From contig NZ_KB899169.1 in assembly GCF_000378065.1 (NCBI RefSeq), positions 1-44,739 on the forward strand: 44,739 nucleotides of DNA, given 5' to 3'. Below, piece after piece: positions 35,617 through 44,370 of the stretch (its first letter is position 1; each line of letters starts with the position of its first letter). The notes below the pieces were generated by a model. That model did no database searches. It saw only the letters and a program-made list of their open reading frames with translations, and was not told the origin of the DNA. This stretch comes from Porphyromonas gulae DSM 15663 (GTDB lineage: Bacteria > Bacteroidota > Bacteroidia > Bacteroidales > Porphyromonadaceae). The translations under genes were made by a program, and so were the position numbers.

Positions 35617-36974
35617 ATACTGAAGTAATCCACTACATCATTCGTTTTCTGATCGGAGATGAAAGCGGAAGCGATCAGCTCCTCAGCCGCATCGGTTATA
35701 CCTCGAAGCAGAGCGAGATGTCCCGATACAGCATTGTCATCCGTGCTTCAAACTTCTTCGATTCGGATATTTACGGTACCGATAAGGCTTTTCCCTCGTT
35801 ACCACTGAAAGAGTGGGAGGGCGTACCGCTCCTGTTCGGAGAGCCGACCGAAGAGCTGTTGGAAGAGAGCGACACGCTGGTGCTGAATGCCGACATTGTC
35901 GCCTCTACATATTTTCTGATCTCTCGCTACGAGGAGATGTACCGGCGTAAACATCGAGATATACACGGACGATTTCCGGGAAGAGAGTCCTTACCTTTCA
36001 AGGCAGGATTCCTGCAGCGTCCTGTCGTAGATGAATACGGGGCCATCCTGCGTACTAAAATTCGTCAGATGGGCTGGCCGATAAAAGACCCTGTCCCCCA
36101 TTTTTCCATGGTGAATCTGACGCATGACGTAGACGAACCGTTCGAGTACAGAGGATGGAGAAGCTTTGCCCGAGCATTGATCAAGGAACGCAAATCTCCC
36201 TTCAAGGCTTTTCGTCTGGCTTATGCCAATCCGTCAAGCGATCGCTTTTTTACTTTTCCCCGTTTTGTGGATTGGGACAAAACATTGCGCAGCAAAATGC
36301 AGGATCACTGTCGGATTATCTTTTTCTTCAAAACACCCGGAAAGGCCCCACAAGATGCGCCGAACTATTCGCTGAGAAAACCGCTCTATCAACCGCTCCG
36401 ATCTTTGGTCGAAAACAATGGAATAGTGATAGGACTCCACAGCAACTACTCCGCCGGACTGAACCCCGAACTGATCGGAAAGCAGCGTAAGCAATTGATG
36501 AGTGATACCGGCGCGGTGGTGGACTGCAACAGGCATCACTACCTTGCAGCCCGTGAGCCGGAGGACATGCAAGCCCTAATCTCGGCGGGTATCAGACACG
36601 ATTACTCCATGGGATATGCCGATGTTGCAGGTTTCCGCCTCGGTACATCTCGTCCCGTTCGCTTCATCATGCCTTCCACAAGACGGCTGAGCGAACTGAT
36701 CCTGCACCCACTTACGCTGATGGACTGTACGCTGGACAGGCGGGAATATATGGGCTTGGATGAAGCTGCAGCCACGAAGTTGTGCGAGGTGCTGCTGAAG
36801 CATACTTTCACCCACGGAGGAGAAGCCACACTTCTCTGGCACAACGAATACCTCTCTCGTGACATCCATCCTTGGCATGCCCGTTTGTATCGCGAGGTGT
36901 TGCGACTGATAGAAACCATGGAGGAAAAACAGGAGAACGAATCTCCTGACTACGAAACGGCCACCGATCAATGA
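35613..36974 (+). CDS. Polysaccharide deacetylase-family protein
   Basis: This is a 453-residue cytosolic protein. The N-terminal 150 residues form a domain common to Bacteroidota homologues (contains VLNADIVASTYFLISRYEE). The NodB-like catalytic region starts at about 165 with LTHDVD (H171, D172, D174), the metal-binding DD motif. IVIGLHSNYSAG later supplies the H-x-S/N-type His. It would remove N-acetyl groups from a sugar in glycan assembly. It overlaps both neighbours by 4 bases, which implies co-translation with the FemAB-like and glycosyltransferase genes. The substrate is unknown. Confidence 0.8.
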   Translation: MNTEVIHYIIRFLIGDESGSDQLLSRIGYTSKQSEMSRYSIVIRASNFFDSDIYGTDKAFPSLPLKEWEGVPLLFGEPTEELLEESDTLVLNADIVASTYFLISRYEEMYRRKHRDIHGRFPGRESLPFKAGFLQRPVVDEYGAILRTKIRQMGWPIKDPVPHFSMVNLTHDVDEPFEYRGWRSFARALIKERKSPFKAFRLAYANPSSDRFFTFPRFVDWDKTLRSKMQDHCRIIFFFKTPGKAPQDAPNYSLRKPLYQPLRSLVENNGIVIGLHSNYSAGLNPELIGKQRKQLMSDTGAVVDCNRHHYLAAREPEDMQALISAGIRHDYSMGYADVAGFRLGTSRPVRFIMPSTRRLSELILHPLTLMDCTLDRREYMGLDEAAATKLCEVLLKHTFTHGGEATLLWHNEYLSRDIHPWHARLYREVLRLIETMEEKQENESPDYETATDQ

Positions 36975-38212
36975 AACGGGTACTCATCTTCGCTGACATC
37001 TTCCCACCGGCTTTCGCTCCGAGAGCAGCCTATCTGACCAAATACCTGCTTCGCTTCGGTTGGGAACCTTACGTAATAACGGAAAAGATGCCTGCTCCGG
37101 CATCCCAGTCACATGGCGATGTATTCGGCGGATTCTGCACCGATATTCCGGTAACGGCAATCGATCTCTCTTCACCTTCTTATGCGATCCGTTCGGCTCG
37201 TCTGTTCGGCGAATTGGCTTGGGAGCAGAAAGAAGAGCGATTCTACAAAGAAGCGGTGAAAGCTTTTCCCAGTGTCAAATTCGATGCTGTACTTTGTCTT
37301 ACCTATCGCAAGTTTCCCCTTGCTACAGCTTGCCGCTATGCACGAGCACATCGATTGCCTTGGGTGGCAGATTGCCGCGATGTGATCGAACAGTACAGCA
37401 AGTACGATTTTCTTCCTCGTGGCAAGCGACTGCCAAGTCTGCTGATGAAGTGGCTCCGACACCGCTATATTTCCCTCCGAAACCGTTATCTCCATGAAGC
37501 CGATCGTGTAGTTTCAGTATCTCCTTGGCACTGCAATCTGCTCGCAGAAATTAATCCTCGTACAGAATTGATCTACAACGGCTATGATCCCGAACTTTTT
37601 TCTCGAGGATCGCTCCCTTGTGACAAATTCATCCTCTCCTATACAGGACGATTGCTGACTTCGGAAATGCACGACCCTACCCTTTTGTTCGAGGCTTTGG
37701 CTTCTGAAGCCCTTCAGGAGGTGCGCAAAGAGAGACGAATAGAACTTCACTGGTATGTGGACGAACACTCCCGTTCTATCCTGCAACCGCTGATTCGGCA
37801 GTATGGCCTGGCCGATATGAGTCGCTTTTTCCCGATGGTTCCGGCCCTTCAGGTACCTGAAATATTGCGTCGCAGCAGTATCCTGCTCCAGTTGGGTAAT
37901 ACAGAGAAGCCCGGAGGTCCTCATGGCATAGTATCGACCAAGTTATTCGAGTCGTTGGCCATGGAAAAACCCATCCTGATGGTAAGGAGCGATGAAGCTA
38001 TCGTGGCAGATATTATATCGAAGGCCGAGGCCGGATTGGCTGCTCGGACGACAGAAGAGGTAGCTACGTTCCTGAACGATCAATATACGCGCTGGAAGGC
38101 AGAAGGGGATACATCCCTTCCTAATTCGAACAGAGATTTCATTTCCACTTTTTCACGAAAGGAGCAGGCAGGACAATATGCTCGTCTGCTCGAAACTATT
38201 GTCGCTAACTAA
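36971..38212 (+). CDS. Glycosyltransferase, GT4-like (GT-B fold)
   Basis: The 413-residue protein begins RVLIFADIFPPAFAPRAAYL, the usual GT4 opening in which a glycine-rich loop follows the first strand. The acceptor domain contains WVADCRDVIEQY. The nucleotide-sugar domain contains LSYTGRL (about 222) and GIVSTKLFESLAMEKPILMV with the conserved Glu in FESLA. It probably adds a hexose during synthesis of a surface polysaccharide or glycoprotein glycan. It is the last gene of the overlapping three-gene unit. The shikimate-pathway gene begins 14 bases downstream and might be read through. Confidence 0.83.
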   Translation: MKRVLIFADIFPPAFAPRAAYLTKYLLRFGWEPYVITEKMPAPASQSHGDVFGGFCTDIPVTAIDLSSPSYAIRSARLFGELAWEQKEERFYKEAVKAFPSVKFDAVLCLTYRKFPLATACRYARAHRLPWVADCRDVIEQYSKYDFLPRGKRLPSLLMKWLRHRYISLRNRYLHEADRVVSVSPWHCNLLAEINPRTELIYNGYDPELFSRGSLPCDKFILSYTGRLLTSEMHDPTLLFEALASEALQEVRKERRIELHWYVDEHSRSILQPLIRQYGLADMSRFFPMVPALQVPEILRRSSILLQLGNTEKPGGPHGIVSTKLFESLAMEKPILMVRSDEAIVADIISKAEAGLAARTTEEVATFLNDQYTRWKAEGDTSLPNSNRDFISTFSRKEQAGQYARLLETIVAN

Positions 38213-38226
38213 TTCAGCATTGCATC

Positions 38227-39297
38227 ATGAAGTACCGTGATTTTGCACCGTTGCTTCTTCCCTTGGAGCCTAATACGACAGTTATTGCCGGCCCTTGCAG
38301 TGCCGAGAGCGAGGAACAGATAATGACTACAGCTCGTGCACTTAGGAACGAGGCCGGCATTCGTATCTTTCGTGCCGGTCTGTGGAAACCTCGTACTCTT
38401 CCCGGTTGCTTCGAAGGAGTGGGAGAAGTCGGGCTGCCTTGGTTGGTGCGTGTACAGGACGAATTGGGTATGCTTGTGGCCACGGAAGTGGCTACTCGCG
38501 AGCACGTAGAGCAAGCCATGCAAGCCGGTATCCGAATACTTTGGTTGGGCGCACGAACTACATCCAATCCCTTTGCCGTACAGGAAATTGCCGATACGAT
38601 AGGCAAGGACGAATCGGTGATTGTCCTTGTCAAGAACCCGATCAGTCCCGATTTGGATCTGTGGACAGGAGCCTTGGAACGGCTTCGGCAGTCCGGAGTT
38701 CGACAGATCGGAGCCATCCACAGAGGATTCAGTACCTATGCGACCAAGACGTTTCGCAATCCTCCCCATTGGCAGATCCCTTTCGATCTGAAAAGACGTT
38801 TCCCTTCGCTTACCATCCTTTGCGATCCGAGCCATATTACGGGACAGAGAGATCGGATCGAATCCGTCAGCCAGCAAGCGATGGAAATGAATTTCGACGG
38901 ACTGATCATCGAATCGCATTGCTCTCCTGACAAGGCTCTAAGCGATGCAGGCCAGCAGATAACGCCCGCCGTTCTTGCTCAAATACTCCGGCACTTGCGT
39001 ATCCCATGCCGCCAATCCGAGAAGCAGGACGAAGAGTTGATCTCATGGCGCATGCAGATCGATCAGATAGATGAGAATATTGTGGAATTGCTTGCACGGC
39101 GGATGCAAGTAGCATACGAGATAGGCATGTTCAAAAAAGAGCACAATCTGGCTGTCGTTCAGAACCTGCGTTACGAACAGCTCCAACGCAATTGCGCACG
39201 CACTGCTACCCTCTTGGGTTTGGACGAAGCATTCGTATCGGAGCTCTTCAGTCGTATCCATGAGGAATCTGTCCGTCTGCAAACCCTTGCTCCCTAA
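38227..39297 (+). CDS. Bifunctional DAHP synthase / chorismate mutase
   Basis: The enzyme condenses PEP and erythrose-4-phosphate to DAHP (first shikimate step) and also rearranges chorismate to prephenate. In its 356 residues, the KDO8P-synthase-like DAHPS domain (1-260) has GPCSAES at 22-28, FRAGLWKPRT and HRGFSTY. The C-terminal AroQ-type chorismate mutase (about 268-350) has the helix LISWRMQIDQIDENIVELLA and the active-site residues R and K in YEIGMFKKE. This fusion is common in Bacteroidota, and the mutase end often mediates feedback control of the synthase. It supplies the substrate for AroB, encoded at 348-1409. Confidence 0.93.
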   Translation: MKYRDFAPLLLPLEPNTTVIAGPCSAESEEQIMTTARALRNEAGIRIFRAGLWKPRTLPGCFEGVGEVGLPWLVRVQDELGMLVATEVATREHVEQAMQAGIRILWLGARTTSNPFAVQEIADTIGKDESVIVLVKNPISPDLDLWTGALERLRQSGVRQIGAIHRGFSTYATKTFRNPPHWQIPFDLKRRFPSLTILCDPSHITGQRDRIESVSQQAMEMNFDGLIIESHCSPDKALSDAGQQITPAVLAQILRHLRIPCRQSEKQDEELISWRMQIDQIDENIVELLARRMQVAYEIGMFKKEHNLAVVQNLRYEQLQRNCARTATLLGLDEAFVSELFSRIHEESVRLQTLAP

Positions 39298-39323
39298 AAG
39301 CCGCACACTGACGACTGCACATC

Positions 39324-40085
39324 ATGAATACTCACCACATCGTTATCAGCATAGGCAGCAACTATGCCGCAGAGATCAATATTCCTGCGGCTATGCGTCT
39401 GCTGCGGGGGTCATATCCGACGATCTGCTTCTCCGAGCCCATCGAGAATGATCCCATTGACTTTCCATACCCGTCCGGTCGCTTTACCAACCTGACCGCC
39501 CATTTTTATTCGACGGAGGACAGGGAAGAAGTCGGGCGAAAGCTGAAAGGAATAGAATTGCAGTTGGGCAGAACGTATACCAAACCCTTCGATGGCCGCG
39601 TAGCCATCGACATCGACCTGATTGCATGGAACAATACAATACTGAAGCATGTTGATTATTCGAGGCCCTATATTCAATCCGGCCTACAAGAACTGCGTAT
39701 CAATATCCAAACACAACCCGATATGACGAAAGAATCCAGATCGGAAACATTTTTCCACAACAAACCGAACAATTGGAACTGCGCACAAGCTGTTCAAAAA
39801 GGATTTCAAGATTTGACCGGCATGACCGACGAAGCGATCGAAGAAGAATACCGCCCCAAGGGAGGCGGAAGAGCCGAAGGCGGACTCTGCGGTGCACTCT
39901 ATTCAGCCAACAGAATTCTTGAAGCCAAAGGGCTGCAACCTGTGAGTCAGGAGTTTCAAGCCCTTGCCGGCGGTATCACCTGCCGCGAGCTGAAGGGGGA
40001 ACTAAAATACCCCTGTAACAACTGTGTCCGTTTAGCCGAAGAGCTTGTCGAACAAAGACTATCCGAATCTCAACCACATGACTGA
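39324..40085 (+). CDS. HPPK-like domain fused to a C_GCAxxG_C_C redox-type domain
   Basis: Residues 1-130 of this 253-residue protein resemble 6-hydroxymethyl-dihydropterin pyrophosphokinase (FolK). IGSNYAAE is at 9-17, and the catalytic DxD is D96/D98 in GRVAIDIDLIAWN. The usual C-terminal part of HPPK is shortened. Residues 148-245 match the C_GCAxxG_C_C family of unknown function: C153 in NWNCAQAV, C189 in GGLCGAL, C220, and C231/C234 in YPCNNC. These spaced cysteines suggest a redox or metal-cluster role. An internal ATG at the junction (39723) could start the second domain alone. The gene follows the DAHP synthase gene by 26 bases and may share its transcript. Confidence 0.75.
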   Translation: MNTHHIVISIGSNYAAEINIPAAMRLLRGSYPTICFSEPIENDPIDFPYPSGRFTNLTAHFYSTEDREEVGRKLKGIELQLGRTYTKPFDGRVAIDIDLIAWNNTILKHVDYSRPYIQSGLQELRINIQTQPDMTKESRSETFFHNKPNNWNCAQAVQKGFQDLTGMTDEAIEEEYRPKGGGRAEGGLCGALYSANRILEAKGLQPVSQEFQALAGGITCRELKGELKYPCNNCVRLAEELVEQRLSESQPHD

Positions 40086-40200
40086 GTATGAGGATGCGTA
40101 AAATCAGCTCCGAGTCAGCTTTTACCTCCATCTTCATCCTTTAAGATTCGTAAGTACGATACCGTAGTGTCCTAAACGTCGTCCATTTGGACAGTTGTAA

Positions 40201-40245
40201 AAACGAAGTGACCCACCGAAAAATTCGGTGGGTCACTTCGTTTTG
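40201..40245. terminator. Perfect 21-bp inverted repeat, bidirectional terminator
   Basis: The arms 40201-40221 and 40225-40245 are fully complementary over 21 bases (aaaacgaagtgacccaccga.. / ..tcggtgggtcacttcgtttt) with a 3-nt AAA loop. The terminal A/T runs give U-tails in both directions. It lies between convergent genes and would stop both. Confidence 0.9.
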
Positions 40246-40349
40246 GTGGGATTACTGAATGGAATATTCCATCCGTATCGTTTATGGGGCTATGTCCTCC
40301 TTTTTCCAGATGCAGAAAGGTTTTCTTTCATTCTGCACACCTTTTCCTT

Positions 40350-40928
40350 TTAGGAAGCGGAACCCTTGTACATAAACAATACGCTGATTTCCCAAGACAC
40401 TGCGCTGTGTTTGTGGAATGTTCCCAGACCAATTACCGGCTTGAGGCGAACTGTTATCGTATCTCCGTTCTCCAGCGTTATGATGGAGTAGTCCACTTCC
40501 CGTTGTCTGTCGTATTTCCTATTTTCCATTTGCCGGCGAATATCGACATGATTTTTTAGTTCCAGGATTTCTTTTCCTTCGTGATAAATAATCGATACTT
40601 CGTGCCCTGCATTGGTGGCCTGTCGCTCCAGCTGGTTGGTGAGTTCGCTGCAGATTTCTATGGTCTCCCGTGTATCGCCTTCACAGCAATACTTGGCAAT
40701 TACCATGTCCTCCACTTGACTTAAATAGAACCGATGTCCTTGGAATTCGGTGATGTATTCTCCTTTGAACTTGCCTTTTTCTTCTTTGGGGAAATTTCTG
40801 GCTTCCAGCTCTTTGAACAACTCCTGAGGGTTACTCACGGGAAGGTCCTGAAAAAATCTGATCTCCTGACTGTTTGCTACAAAACCGAGTAGCATACTTA
40901 CTAAAACAACTGAAATTTTCCTTTTCAT
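40350..40928 (-). CDS. Small secreted protein of unknown function
   Basis: The 192-residue protein has a clear signal peptide (MKRKISVVLVSMLLGFVANSQ, cleavage near residue 20). The mature part is mixed alpha/beta with two adjacent cysteines in AKYCCEGD and a charged helical middle. There are no membrane segments after the signal, and no C-terminal secretion domain is obvious. It stands alone on the minus strand, convergent with the HPPK-fusion gene. I do not recognise the family. Confidence 0.7.
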   Translation of the reverse strand: MKRKISVVLVSMLLGFVANSQEIRFFQDLPVSNPQELFKELEARNFPKEEKGKFKGEYITEFQGHRFYLSQVEDMVIAKYCCEGDTRETIEICSELTNQLERQATNAGHEVSIIYHEGKEILELKNHVDIRRQMENRKYDRQREVDYSIITLENGDTITVRLKPVIGLGTFHKHSAVSWEISVLFMYKGSAS

Positions 40929-41083
40929 CTTGGTTCTGTTTTTATTTAGTTAATAACTGCTGTATCTCTGTATCCCGGTCCCAATTTGAAGAAAACTTTT
41001 CTGTTTCGATAGTTTGATGTATTTGTTTAATGCATATCCGAACGCTCCCAAGATACCAGAAAAATTGAATATGAAGCTACTTT

Positions 41084-41280
41084 TTAATCTAAGATTGAAA
41101 ATAGTTTGCACATTCCATCTTCGATGAAAGAAACGCCTTTAGGGAGGTATTGCCGAGTGAGTGCGTTGAGATGTTCGATGTGCGGTTTATCCGTAGAGGT
41201 GTATCGCCTTGCAAAGTATATCGACACTTTGGGCGTCTTTTCAATCTTATTGAAGGCCATAAACTCCGGGCCGTCTCCGC
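41084..41280 (-). pseudogene. IS30-family transposase relic (C-terminal fragment)
   Basis: On the minus strand the frame reads GDGPEFMAFNKIEKT, then SIYFARRYTSTDKPHIEHLN and TRQYLPKGVSF. This is the end of the IS30 DDE domain: '(D)NGkEFa.h', 'YFA.PYsS.ekg.iEh.NgLiRqylPKGt.F'. The expected second Asp context is altered (SGDGPEF), and the N-terminal two-thirds is missing. It lies in the intergenic region between the small secreted protein and nfeD, and is a dead remnant. Confidence 0.65.
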
Positions 41281-41475
41281 TGTGGCGACAGCCTGTGCAG
41301 CGATTGGAAAACAATCGTAGGCGTACGATACCTTCCTGCACGGTGCAGGAGACCAGCGTAGGCCTACGGTCTTCATTGCAACGCAATGATTATCAGTGTT
41401 ATATGACATTAAAGTGAAAAAAAGAATGACTATAGGAGTTTTCCCCTTTTTTTCAGTATGCATCACCTTTTCCTT

Positions 41476-41483
41476 TATCTTTG
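41476..41483 (+). promoter_or_regulatory. Bacteroidota -7 promoter element for nfeD-SPFH operon
   Basis: TATCTTTG matches TAnnTTTG exactly, 71 bases before the nfeD start. The -33 box is not clear. Confidence 0.5.
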
Positions 41484-41554
41484 TAGGGCATGGTTTCGAT
41501 TGTCGAAACCGGCTTTTGAAATCAAAATACTTCTAAGAAACATTTCAAAGAACT

Positions 41555-42019
41555 ATGTTATTCGAATCGATTACTCCGGTGCAGTGGTGGCTGGTAGCAG
41601 GTATTCTGCTCTTCGTTTTTGAGATTTTTACCCCGGGTTTCTTCCTGGCTTGCTTCGGTGTGGGGGCTTTTGCTGCCATTATACCGGCGGCCTTGGGCTT
41701 GTCCATCGTGTGGCAGACCGTTTTCTTCATTGTGGCTTCGTTGCTCTCGCTCTTCCTGCTCAGGCCTTTTATGCAGAAGAGGGCAGAGAAAGCCTTGCCG
41801 CATGTGTCCACCGGAGCGGATGCCCTCGTTGGGCGGAAGGTGCTGGTGACGGAGACGATAGATCCGACGACGGACAAAGGGCGCGTGGCTGTGGATGGAG
41901 ATATTTGGACGGCTCGCTCGCTGACCGGAGAGGTGATAGAAAAGGGTGTGCGTGTGGAGATCGTATCCTACGAAAGCATTGTCCTAAATGTAGTAGTCCT
42001 TGGTAACGACAAACAATAA
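41555..42019 (+). CDS. NfeD-family membrane protein
   Basis: The 154-residue protein has three hydrophobic segments in the first 75 residues. A soluble OB-fold (about 85-150) contains GRKVLVTETIDPTTDKGRVA and SYESIVLNV. This is the short NfeD type. NfeD proteins partner with SPFH/flotillin proteins in membrane microdomains, and an SPFH gene follows 28 bases downstream, which supports the call. Its exact role is not known. Confidence 0.88.
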   Translation: MLFESITPVQWWLVAGILLFVFEIFTPGFFLACFGVGAFAAIIPAALGLSIVWQTVFFIVASLLSLFLLRPFMQKRAEKALPHVSTGADALVGRKVLVTETIDPTTDKGRVAVDGDIWTARSLTGEVIEKGVRVEIVSYESIVLNVVVLGNDKQ

Positions 42020-42047
42020 TAATTCAACAATAAAAACCTAATTCATT

Positions 42048-43028
42048 ATGACAGCAACAGGATTTATCCTTGCAGCTCTGATCATTCTCGTGATAGCCAT
42101 CATCGCCAATGGCTTGAAGATCGTGCAGCAGTCCGAGACCATGATCATCGAGCGACTTGGCAAGTACTATCGTACGCTCAGTTCGGGTGTTAGTATCATC
42201 ATCCCCTTTATCGACAAACCCCGTCCCATACGCAAGCGCATCGCTTATACACTGCCCTCCGGACAGAATGTGGTGCAGTTCAAGGACGATACCCGTATCG
42301 ACCTGCGTGAGACGGTGTACGACTTTGCTCGCCAGAGTGTGATCACGCGTGACAACGTGGTGACGGAGATCAATGCCATTCTCTATTTCCAGATCGTGGA
42401 TCCCATGCGTGCCATGTATGAGATTTCCAATCTGCCGGATGCCATCGAGAAGCTGACTCAGACGAGTCTGCGTAACGTGATCGGTGAGATGGATTTGGAT
42501 CAGACGCTGACCAGCCGCGATACCATCAACAGCAAGCTACGCGAAATCCTCGACGAAGCCACCAACAAATGGGGTGTGAAGGTAAACCGCGTGGAGCTAC
42601 AGGACATCAATCCTCCGCGCGATATTCGCGATGCCATGGAGAAGCAGATGCGTGCCGAGCGTGACAAGCGTGCTCAAATCCTCCAAGCCGAAGGACAGCG
42701 AGAAGCTTTGATACGCGAATCCGAGGGTAAGATGCAGGAGTCCATCAATCATGCCGAAGGTGAGAAGCAGGCCAAGATCCTCAGAGCTAAAGCGGAGGCC
42801 GAGGCTAAGATACTGGTGGCCAAGGCCGAGGCCGAAGCTATCCGCCAGATCAGCGAAGCAGTAGCCGGTAGCGGTGCCAATCCGACCCAATACCTCATCG
42901 CCATGCAGTACATCGAAACGCTCAAGGACATCAACAAGGGCGATCAGGCCAAGACCGTTTACCTCCCATTCGAGGCTACTGGTATGCTCGGTGCCTTGGG
43001 TGGCATGAAGGATTTGGTGAAAGGATGA
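42048..43028 (+). CDS. SPFH/band 7 (stomatin/QmcA-like) membrane protein
   Basis: The 326-residue protein has one N-terminal membrane anchor (about 5-22). An SPFH domain follows (about 25-190, with ERLGKYYRTLSSGVSIIIPF). The Ala/Glu-rich coiled coil (about 200-265) has repeats such as AEAEAKILVAKAEAEA, and a Gly-rich tail ends the protein. Such proteins oligomerise into large cage-like assemblies on the membrane and hold proteases and NfeD partners. It overlaps the following outer-membrane protein gene by 4 bases. Confidence 0.93.
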   Translation: MTATGFILAALIILVIAIIANGLKIVQQSETMIIERLGKYYRTLSSGVSIIIPFIDKPRPIRKRIAYTLPSGQNVVQFKDDTRIDLRETVYDFARQSVITRDNVVTEINAILYFQIVDPMRAMYEISNLPDAIEKLTQTSLRNVIGEMDLDQTLTSRDTINSKLREILDEATNKWGVKVNRVELQDINPPRDIRDAMEKQMRAERDKRAQILQAEGQREALIRESEGKMQESINHAEGEKQAKILRAKAEAEAKILVAKAEAEAIRQISEAVAGSGANPTQYLIAMQYIETLKDINKGDQAKTVYLPFEATGMLGALGGMKDLVKG

Positions 43029-44224
43029 GACTCTCTGCCTTTCTTATCACTTTGATTATGATGCTGCCTGCTGTGCTTAGCGGGCAGCATTATTATTCCA
43101 TGGGGGGAGAGCGACCGGAGACGGATACCATTCACCCCAATGAACTCTCTGCTTCGATCCGAAGTACACTCTTCTTTCGTAACAATGAGTACAATGCACG
43201 CTCGGTCAAAGGCTATACGTTGCCGGGTGCACGGGTTTCCGCTTTTGCCTCTTACTCGCTACCGGCAGCACATGGCGTGAAGCTTTCGCTCGGAGTATCT
43301 ACCCTGAACTACTGGGGGGCAAGTCGCTATCCGGCCGGTATCGTTTATTCCGATTTACCTTATTGGACGGACTATAACGACTATGTACGCTTGCGTATTC
43401 TGCCTTATGTACAGGCCACGCTGAAGCCTACTGCCACGACTGCTCTGACGTTGGGCAATATAGCCGGCGGTACAGCTCACGGACTGATCGAACCGATCTA
43501 CAATCCTGAGTTGGATTTGACGGCTGATCCTGAAGCCGGTCTGCAATTTCGGGGAGATTGGACACGCTTCCGCATGCATGTTTGGATCAATTGGTTGAGC
43601 ATGATTTTCAAGAATGACAATCATCAGGAGTCTTTTGTCTTCGGCTTATCCACTACCTCCAAATTGCTGTCAAACGAAAGCAAATGGCAGCTCGAACTGC
43701 CCTTGCAGGCTATTGCCACGCATCGCGGTGGAGAATACAACTGGGCACAGCAGGATACCGTACATACATGGGTGAACGGAGCTATCGGACTTAAGCTTTC
43801 CCTTCGTCCTCGTACCGACAAACCCATGCGGATTTGGGGTTCTGCCTATGCTGTAGCGGCCTTATCAAGTGGAGGATACTTCCCTTACGAAAGAGGGTGG
43901 GGCGGTTATCTTTCTCTTGGAATGGACTTGGAACACCTCGTTTTTCGTGCGGATTATTGGTACGGCAGGCATTACGTTTCTCCCTTTGCTGCGCCTTTCG
44001 CCAATTCGCTGATGTATGACAAACAGCCTCTTCCGAGCGGCCGGGGCGATTATATTCGTCTCTATGCCGACTATTCGTGGCGGATGGCACGAAGCATTTC
44101 GTTGGCAGCTGTTGCTCGGGTATGGTCCCAGCCTTCGGATCGTTTTGCGATGAGCCACGCCTTGGAGCTGACGATGCGTATCGATCCCAATTTCCCGATA
44201 GCTTTTCTGAAAGGCAATCATTGA
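43025..44224 (+). CDS. Outer-membrane beta-barrel-like protein of unknown function
   Basis: A signal peptide (about 1-20, ending LSGQ) precedes a 380-residue mature protein. It is rich in alternating aromatic/polar stretches, for example VRLRILPYVQATLKPTATT and FRADYWYGRHYVS. This pattern suggests a transmembrane beta barrel. I do not recognise a named family. Start and SPFH stop overlap by 4 bases, so this protein is made together with the NfeD/SPFH pair, which suggests a link to envelope organisation. A terminator follows at 44297. Confidence 0.7.
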   Translation: MRLSAFLITLIMMLPAVLSGQHYYSMGGERPETDTIHPNELSASIRSTLFFRNNEYNARSVKGYTLPGARVSAFASYSLPAAHGVKLSLGVSTLNYWGASRYPAGIVYSDLPYWTDYNDYVRLRILPYVQATLKPTATTALTLGNIAGGTAHGLIEPIYNPELDLTADPEAGLQFRGDWTRFRMHVWINWLSMIFKNDNHQESFVFGLSTTSKLLSNESKWQLELPLQAIATHRGGEYNWAQQDTVHTWVNGAIGLKLSLRPRTDKPMRIWGSAYAVAALSSGGYFPYERGWGGYLSLGMDLEHLVFRADYWYGRHYVSPFAAPFANSLMYDKQPLPSGRGDYIRLYADYSWRMARSISLAAVARVWSQPSDRFAMSHALELTMRIDPNFPIAFLKGNH

Positions 44225-44296
44225 CAGTTTTCGATACCTGCGAGTGCAGTCATCAGTGATCGTTTAGTCTGGTTAGTCGGGCAAATGCCAAAAGGA

Positions 44297-44339
44297 AAAG
44301 GACTGTCAAAGGAGTTTCCGGTCTCCTTGACAGTCCTTT
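44297..44339. terminator. Bidirectional terminator between the OMP gene and pntB
   Basis: AAAGGACTGTC..AAGGAG (44297-44314) pairs with CTCCTTGACAGTCCTTT (44323-44339) with one bulged A and an 8-nt loop. It lies between convergent genes. Confidence 0.8.
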
Positions 44340-44370
44340 CCGTTTGTATTGGGATGGATGTCGCTTACAG

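Larger units (their letters stand above)
40929..41554. other. Intergenic region with IS30 relic and nfeD promoter
   Basis: These 626 bases hold the IS30 transposase remnant and a -7-type promoter element, both listed separately. No intact gene is supported. Confidence 0.5.
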
